Positions 11,401 to 20,400 of a DNA stretch of 64,000 bases are shown in pieces. Every line of letters starts with the position of its first letter. The first letter of the stretch is position 1. Where the stretch lies: contig CACRXP010000179.1 in NCBI GenBank assembly GCA_902702965.1, positions 129,601 through 193,600 on the forward strand, read 5' to 3'. Origin of the DNA: Spirometra erinaceieuropaei. Its lineage: Eukaryota > Platyhelminthes > Cestoda > Diphyllobothriidea > Diphyllobothriidae. The notes beneath the pieces are model-generated. The model was given only the letters and a program-made list of their open reading frames with translations, had not been told where the DNA came from and ran no database searches. The position numbers and the translations under genes were made by a program.

Positions 11401-14400
11401 GCAACAGGTAACGGTAAGAAGCTCGATAAGGAAATTTTAAATCGCTAAAGGGCTTGGGGTGAAACTACAAATGATTCTTTGACTATAATGGGCTCAAAAT
11501 TCAGAAAAAAATGACTTCGATTCCTAACAAGATGCCTCCAAGTTATCACAGCCGAGCGGCCTATTTGGGAAAAATAATCGACATTCCTCCGTCTTACCAT
11601 TAACCTCCCATTTCTGCTAATGAAGATCAGAGGCTAATATATGGGATATTAATTTTTCTAAATTTTAGGTCACATCCAGCGAGTGCACATTCCTCGCTCT
11701 CCTGAATGCTCGGAATATTGCCATTGAGAAGTACCAAGCACGCAACCCTCGAGCTTCAAAATTTGAAATTATGGAACGTCTGGTCGGCTACTGCTCCGAG
11801 GAGGTGAGTACTCCCATGCAGACGAAGGTTGAATCCGATGACCTAGGGATTTTCTTAGGTGCCCCCATAGCGGATTCGTGACGCTGTAACGCCCATTGAC
11901 TTCTTTGGCAGGAATATGAAAGAATCGGCACTTGTCTTCCTTAAAGGCACACATTTAATGTCTTCATGGGTTACCATTATGTATTTTAACATATCAAGAA
12001 GCGCCGATAAGACTTGTCTGTACTTAGTCGAAGGCAGAGGATAAGGGTCTTGCTTGAGTTTTGGAACTCTTCTAGGACACACTTCCTCCTACCGAGCGAT
12101 CTAGTATGATTTTCGTTGTATTTTCCTGTTGGACTAATTTACCTGAAATTTAATTGACTATCAAAGTAGAATCATTGTTTTTTCTGCTTAGATTACTTGT
12201 CAGTGCATGCAAGCTGACAAGTTAAACTTGATCATTAACAAATAATGTAGTTCACGATGTGCTACTCCTTTTCAAGGCGCATGTCTGTGTCGAAAGGGCG
12301 GGTCTCCTGGCACTTCTACGCATTCGTCCATTGCCCTGCAACGAGAATTTTGAACTGGACGGTCAAACTCTTCAACAGGCCATCGACCAAGATCTCGCTG
12401 ACGGATTGATCCCCTTCTTTGTAAGCAGTTCTTCTGACTTATACCAAACTAATCAGGTTTCTCATGGAGGTTTTAGTTTATCCCAAAATATCGGAAATGT
12501 TTTTCGTTGTCCTGAGGGGGGCACAGTTTTAATTTGCAAGCAAAGTTAATTTATAGTGAGGCAGACTTTCGCTGCATTCGGTTCACTTTCTTCTCTCACG
12601 CCTACCACGGTCTGATGATAAACCAATGGCCGACAAGATGAAGCGGCCAGTCCACGTGTGTTACCCAAATTATTGTCTAACCCCAAGCCCTCAACAATGA
12701 TATTTCGGATTCCCCATTGAAGAGAGATGCCGGACATAATACAAAGGAAGGAGCCCCTGCGGCCCGATTCTGGTTTTGGGAGAAAAGTTACTTTGCTCAC
12801 CAGCTGACGGCCTTCTAAATCCAGAACTCCATCGCATATTCGGATTTAATGAGCGTTCCTTGAATTTCCAAATGTATAGAACTGTCATTCCTCTCTGTGA
12901 CAGTTTTAAAATAACGTCACATCACAGGAACCTAGTTATCTTTAGTAAGCTTATTTATAACGGTCAAAGTTGTTGCATGTTGGTGTCCACATCCAGGGTC
13001 CGAAATCAGGAACTGAGGCATCAGTGAGTTCGTGTTTTGCCCGAATCGAATAACCTGCCTGATTGCTTGAAGAGGGAATTTTCCAACCACATCCATCTGC
13101 TTGATTTTTCTCCTTTCAGTGCACTGCAACCTTCGGCACCACTGGCACCTGCAGCTTCGATCGCGTGGAAGAACTGGGTCCAATCTGTCAGAAGTATGAT
13201 CTGTGGCTCCATGTGGACGCTGCCTACGCTGGGGCGGCCCTTGCCTGTCCCGAGTTTCGCAAACTCATGCCCGGCATCGAAGTAATCAGTTGATGACATA
13301 CTTAAAATGCATGTTTCAGTATAGATACTTACTCAAACTAATGTTAGAAGAAGAGGAAGTTAACTGTCCCAAGCAAGGGCGCAAAGCAACTACCTGACGA
13401 ATCATCCCTTCCTACTATATATATATATATATGTGCTGGAAAACGGGCATCTCGAGAAATGTAATTGAAAATAAATAAGATTCTTTGGGAAAGGAATAAA
13501 CTTTAATGAGTAAATTTTCGAGTCTGGTTCCCCAGCTCGTCGTCAGACTTTTGGGCTATGTACAAAAACAGTTAACTATTTAACCATGTCGAGCAAGTGA
13601 TTCTATGGTTGGCCGAAGCCAGCGCCAATGCACGTCAACGATTTTCGTCATCCCCTAGGCATTGGCTGCGCTCGCTTCTATTTGTCCTTGAGAAATTTGT
13701 ATGTGGCATCTAAATCGATATGCCGATTGATGCATGCCTCAGCTGAGTGCATTGCTTCCAGGAATTCGCGGCCTTTCCTTATTGGGCAGGCGCCAACAAT
13801 GCGGGTGTTCTCCCATGCAAATTTGTGTCCAGTGTCCAGTGTGTGCATAGCCACCTGGGATAGAAGATCTCGTCTCCCCACCACTAACTGATGCTCATGT
13901 ATGCGGGTAGAGGCAGATTTCCCAGTTTGGCCAAAATACACGGCATCAAAACTGGAACATGGTATTTTATAGACAACACCTTTCCTATCAAGATAGCCAA
14001 CCCTGTCCTTAGGGTGTACAAGCTGTGTACGCATGGTGGTTGTAGGTTGGTGTGCTACGTGTATCTGATGCTTTTTCAGTTTCTTTCGACGAGTTCAGAT
14101 ACATTTTTGATGTATGGGAGGGTCCGCCAGGTGAAAGTTTTTGGTGCTTGGGTGGCCGCTGTTTTCGAAATACCTTTCTGTTTAAACTCATGTTTCATGC
14201 AATGACGCACAAAGTGGCGCGGGTACCCGTTGTGGGAAGATAATTTGAAAAGGTATTTCACTTCTGCTTGATAACTTTCTTCATCAGAGCAGTGTGTTTT
14301 AGCTCGGTTTAGTAGGCCGTAGACAGTACTCCTCACTTAAAACTGATGAAAACTTCATCATTCTGCCCGCTGACAAAGGAGGCTTCACCACTACAATGAA

Positions 14401-17400
14401 TAAGACAGACTACACAGAGAAGATGATGACACTGCTAAAAGACGAATCCACTTACGAATCTCTAGATGCTGACCCCACAAAATCGCGGAATTCATGCATT
14501 GAGAAAACACTAAAGCGCCTTACAGGAAAGAAATTAATCTCAGGAGTTCTGGCCAAATCCTTAAAACAAGACGAACCCACAATTGTCAAAGTATATGGAC
14601 TTCCTAAAGTTCACAAAATAGGTTTTCCACTGCGACCGATATTCTCCTTAATTGGTGCACCAAACTCCAAGATTTCTAAGTGGTTATTTCACCATCTGCA
14701 TCCACTTACAAAGGACTCTGAGAACTCCATTGAAGATTCAAATGAGTTCCTAGACAAATTAAAAGGAGTGAGTGTTGCAACCGACGAGATAATGGTTTCA
14801 TTCGATGTAGTCTCCCTCTTCACCTCGATTCCATTAGATTTAGCGAGACACTGCACCGAAGAACTCCTTCAGACCTACACCACTGATGTACCTGCCGACG
14901 CTCTACTCCAACTACTTGATGCTTGTCTAGAAACCAACTTTTCTTTCGCCAAACAATGTTATCAGCAACTGAAAGATGCTCCTATGGGTTCACCTATATC
15001 TGGCTTTCTAGCAGAAGCCATAATGCAGAAACTGGAATCTATAGCCCTTCCTAAAATAAATCCGAAACTATGGCTACGCTATGTTGATGACACATTTGTC
15101 ATTTCAGGAGAAACCATTTAGATCAACTTCACACGAATGTTAACTCCACATTTCCAGGAATTCAGTTTACATTTGAAACAGAGGCTGACGGACAGCTCCC
15201 ATTTCTAGACGTCGTCGTATGCCGAAAAACCGATGGATCCCTTCGGACTTCAGTTTATCGCAAAGAAGCATACTCCGAGGTCATCATACATTTTGAGAGT
15301 AACCATCCCATCTCTCACAAGAGGAGTACTGTCTACAGCCTACTAAACTGAGCTGAATGAAGGCACAATAAGCCCGAAACAGTACTGTATCAACCTACCC
15401 GCATTCTGTATCGTCGCTCTTCGCTGATCTATCTATACATATATATATGACAGTGGGCGCTCACCGATCAGGTAACGGGACATGCTCGTTTCCTTGTGCC
15501 TTGGGGTTCATATTAGAACCCACGCATGTAGTCACCAAACGACTAGCAGTAGATGTAAATCAGGTGGTACCGATACATAAATATATGTATGCTGAAGTCT
15601 GAGGCGTTCTTTGGGAAAGAGGTACTTTATTGCGTTAATTTTCGACGCCGGTTCCCCAGGTCGTCGTCAGACGCAGACTGAGAGTAAATGTGCCGACAAC
15701 AGTTAACATCTGGCAGTGCATAGGAAAAATCGATAATCGTTCGCGTTTGCGGCCGTGAGCGGCCGCTATTTGCGCCATTCTGTCCCGATTGGCCCTCTTC
15801 TCTTCCATTTCTCCTTGAGCCTTTTGTACTCGGCGTCCAACTCGATAGGACGATTGATGCACGATTCATCTGAGTGCATGGCCTCAAGGAACTCTCGGCC
15901 GTTCTTGAAGGTGCAGGCACCGATAATCCGTGTTCTGTCCCAAGCAAGTGTATGCCTCGTGTCCAGAGTATGCATGGCTACTTGAGACCGGTGGTCTCGC
16001 TTCTTTACTGCAAGCTCGTGTTCGTGAATGCGTGTAGAGGCGGATTTTCCTGTTTGATCACAATAAACTGCATCAAAGGCCTCACATGGGATCTTGTAGA
16101 CGACTTCCTTTCTACCCAAATAGCCGACCCTATCCTTAGGGTGTACAATCTGAGTACGTAGTGTAGTCGTTGGTCTGTGTGCCACCAGAATTTGGTGCCT
16201 CTTTAGGTGCCTTTCCATGAGTTTAGACACGTTTTTGATGTAAGGGAGTGTTCGCCATGTATTTGGCTTGGGTGCCTGACTGGAAGTTCTTTGTCCCTTT
16301 CTTTTAACTCATTCTGTCTCATGCATCGGCGCACAAAATCCTTGAGATACCTATTTCGTGAAAATAATTCACACAAGTAACTTAGTTCGGCTCGGTAGCC
16401 TTCTTCGTCCGAGCAGTGTGTTTTTGCCCGATTAAGCAGACAGTTGACCGTACTCCGTTTGTGGTAAATGGAGTGGTTGCTCTCGTAGTGTAGAATGACT
16501 TCCGCATAGGTTTCTTTGCGGTACACAGGTGTGCGCAATGTCCCGTCGGTCTTCCGCTACACGAGAACATCCAAAAATGGGAGTTCTTTGTCAACTTCAT
16601 TCTCGAGTGTGAATTTAATCCTCGGCATTGTTGAGTTGATGGTGTTGTGGAGCGTTTCTAGTTGATCATTTTGAACGATCACAAATGTGTCGTCCACGTA
16701 TCGCAGCCACAATTTAGGGTTAACTACCGGAAGATCCGTGGCCTCTAGTTTCTGCATTGCGATCTCGGTGAGGAAGTCAGACATAGGTGACCCCATTGGG
16801 GCTCCTTTCAGCTGTTGGTCGAACTGACAAAAATATTAGCGTCCTCCCAGCTGACAAAGGTGGATCCGTTGCGATTTTGAAAAAATCAGACTATAATGCA
16901 AAGATGCTATCATTGTTGTAATAACAGAACGGAGAGTGGGCCAACTGCGATCAGTCACCTGTTCAAATAAGGCATTCTGTCGGCTAATATCGTCCATCCC
17001 GACTAGCCACCACTCATAAAAACCCTATTACCACCTGTCCCGTAAGACAGGCTGCTTTGGTTAGGCGGATTTTTTTGGGTGCCATCTCCCGATGGATCAA
17101 CTTGCAAACCACTTCTCGCGGATCCTACCAAAGCACAGATCTCGTCTATTGATAAAGTGTTGAAGCGCCTCACCGGGAAAAATCAACTGTCGGTAGAAAT
17201 TGCAGACGATCACACAATCTCACAAATACACCTAGACCAGCTCTGCCCTAGATTTGCCTGCCTCGGCTTACCTAACTCCAATTTTCTGGTGATGATTCCA
17301 CCATGAATTCCAAACTTCAGGAAAATTTACCTATCTTTCCGATGGCCTAGTAGTTGCCTCTGCTATACACATTTGCGAGGTGCACGGCTTAAGGGCGTGA

Positions 17401-20400
17401 TTCCCGAGTTCTCGTGTGCTTTTTGTTTGATTCTCCGGTTTATAATTCTTAGCTTTTCAATCGCTTCAGGGATTAATCAGCTCCATCTTTAAAGCTGATA
17501 TGAACATTTAAGCCGAGATTCATCAGATTCCACAAAGAGAGCTTGCAGTAGACATACAGGCTGCTCACAGAGACTCCCCCTAACGTACGATGACTCACAT
17601 AACCGGCACCAACTTAAACTTGTTTCTACTACTATTAACTTGTTAGTAACCGTTATTGATTACTCTTTTTGACTAGCTGTCAGCGATTATGTACAAAACC
17701 CCTTTTTTCTCCTTCCCACTATCAATGTTTTTCTCCGATGACTTGTAGCAAATAGGGAGTTCAAAGGCGCTCGCCTATATTTCCCTTAATAAACTGAAAC
17801 TGATACTGAAAAAAGGAGTGTCAGAATGGGGATTGCCGCTTGCTGGTAGCTTGACCAGCTTGTTACGTAGACGTGCAGTCAAAGAACTAAGCGGAAAGAC
17901 ATCCAGATGTTGAAGTAGCTATGAAAAATTCACCTTCCGAAATTAAAGGCCTCGCAGACGATCACACTATCTCGCAAAAACAACTATACCAGCTCAGGAC
18001 TAGATCGACCTAGCTCGGCCTACCTAATTTCCATTTTCTGGTGATGATTGAACTATGAATTCCAAACTTCAGGAAAATATGCCTGTCTTTCCTATGGCCC
18101 AGCAGTTAACTCCGTCTTCTACGTATGGATCCTCAGCTTCACCTTTTCAAGCTTTAAGGTTTCCCGTTTTCTGCGCATTCTGATTTATACAGTACATCAC
18201 ATTTTTCACCAAGCAAAAAGGATTGTATATTTGCACGATGTTATGCGCGTAAGTGTGAGCTTCTTATGACGCTTTCAGTCAACCTTAACAACGTGTGTTT
18301 TTTAGTACTCTTCCTCCTTCACAATGAACCCATATAAGATGCTCCTCATGAATTTCGACACTTCTGTCATCTGGTAGGTGGATCATTCATATAGCTATAT
18401 CAAGTAGACTGTTTCAGATGAAAAATTGCTTCAGTTTGAAACTTATTTTGCGCCTTTAATTACTATTTTGGAGATTCCGCGAATGCTTTTGAAATTTTGT
18501 GCATTGATATGCAAGGTCATTGGCAAGCTGAGACTTTAAGATTTTCAGATATGTCTGATAGTCACAAAATACAAATTATCGCTTCGCTGTGCTTCTGGCA
18601 CAGTTATGAGGAAGATATCGGACACCTTTAGTTGCCGACTTATTTGTCTAGCTCGAAGGTCCCACTTAAGTTTAGGAAGGATTTTATTTTTCCGTTTTGT
18701 TTTTGATGAATTGGGAAATGATTACGGGGAAATTTTATATTCAGTTCCGGAACAGCAGAGTACATGATTGTTCGAAGTTTTAGGCCGTACTTGAAGAATG
18801 CTTTATGCTCACCGGATTTCTGACGAAGAGTGTACCGAACGCAAAATGTGTGTTGCACCGGTCCGGTTGCACCCAGATTTGACGGGCGTCTCATAACACG
18901 ATATTTTATTACTCCGGTAGCAAAGATGTCTCAACAACATGGCTGCGGGAGATCTAGCATCGAAATATTGTCATAATAAAATATCCCTGCAAGTTGAAAA
19001 ATTGTGCACGTTTTGAAAACTAGTTCCTTGTTCCCGCAACTATTTTAAAGGTTGAGTCAAATTATTATTGGAAGTTAATGATGGATAATTTGCTCATAGA
19101 ACTGAAATTCATATTTTGCTGATAACAGACCTGACCTTTCGATTTTACTGGCCGCAGTGGGAAAAGTAGCCTGAATAAAGCACAATACGCGAACTGTTTA
19201 GCAATTCGATAGAAAAAAAGTATTGCGATAAGTGATACCATAACTGATGCATAGTTGTGTAGGTTGGCAGGCGGTAATATTCTAAAATCCCTGGTCTAGT
19301 TTTAATTTTGGTTTATAATACAGGCAAAGTCTTATAGACCAGACAAATTATGTAAACCGGGATGACAAACACTGATTAAGTTTGGCTTGTCATAATTCTC
19401 CAGAAATAAAATCAGTGTTTCCACTTGTTTACTTTAAGGTAAATGCCAGCTTTTGAATTTTCTGTTGTGCTTGTTTTCCTTATAAATGTTTTCATATTTA
19501 CTGAGCTTAGATGATGTAACTAGAAGATACAAGTCCGGTCTGAAGTACAGTCATTGACCGATCTCATGAAAAGTAGAGAGGAATTGTGAAATACGTACTT
19601 GAACAGGCAAAATCGGCCTAAGAGTAATTTTTATAGTGATCACCTTGCAGCATAATGCCATAATGTTTCAGACATGCCAAGATGATCGTTTTTAAATGCT
19701 TCTCTTCTTGGCTGCCTGCAAAGACTACACCCTGTAAAAACGGCTACTTAATTGGTAGGCATATTTCTACTCTTAAGGAAGGAGACACGATCGCTGGGAC
19801 AGCAGCGTTGTTAGGCTGACTTTTCGGATTCCTGCTCGAATCCATCATCAGATACAACAGCAGATATGGGTGATTCACGCACAAGAGGCTGCAGTATTTA
19901 TAGGATGCAGTCACCATGCTGCCGCATACCTATGAATATTCACGGTTCCCCACTTCATCAGGGGGTCCTTGCACTTTGTGTGCTAATTGTTTGATATTCG
20001 ACATTCGCGTCTTTAATTGCTGCAATTTCAGCGCAAGCGATGGATGTTGGTGTGATGATTGCTCGATCATCTGACGCACCGACCCTTGTGTTGGGACAAG
20101 CGTTCACATGTGCACTCCCCGCGTGGCCAATTATTCCGCATAGGCGAAGACTCGGCACCGAATATGGAAGGGGAAGGTCATTGCACTTGTTAATGGACTG
20201 GGGGCCAGTAAACCAACCATGATTCAATTAGCTCCCCGCTAACGCGGTTGTCACCTCTTGCGAGAATTTCGGCCAAGTGCCTTATATGGCATCTGCTTAA
20301 TGGAATAGAAGAATGAGGATTTTTCGCTACGAGGGAATTATACGGTTAGTTGACTGAAAATCCCAAACGCAGATGCAACGGCAGATCAACCTCAAAGTCA

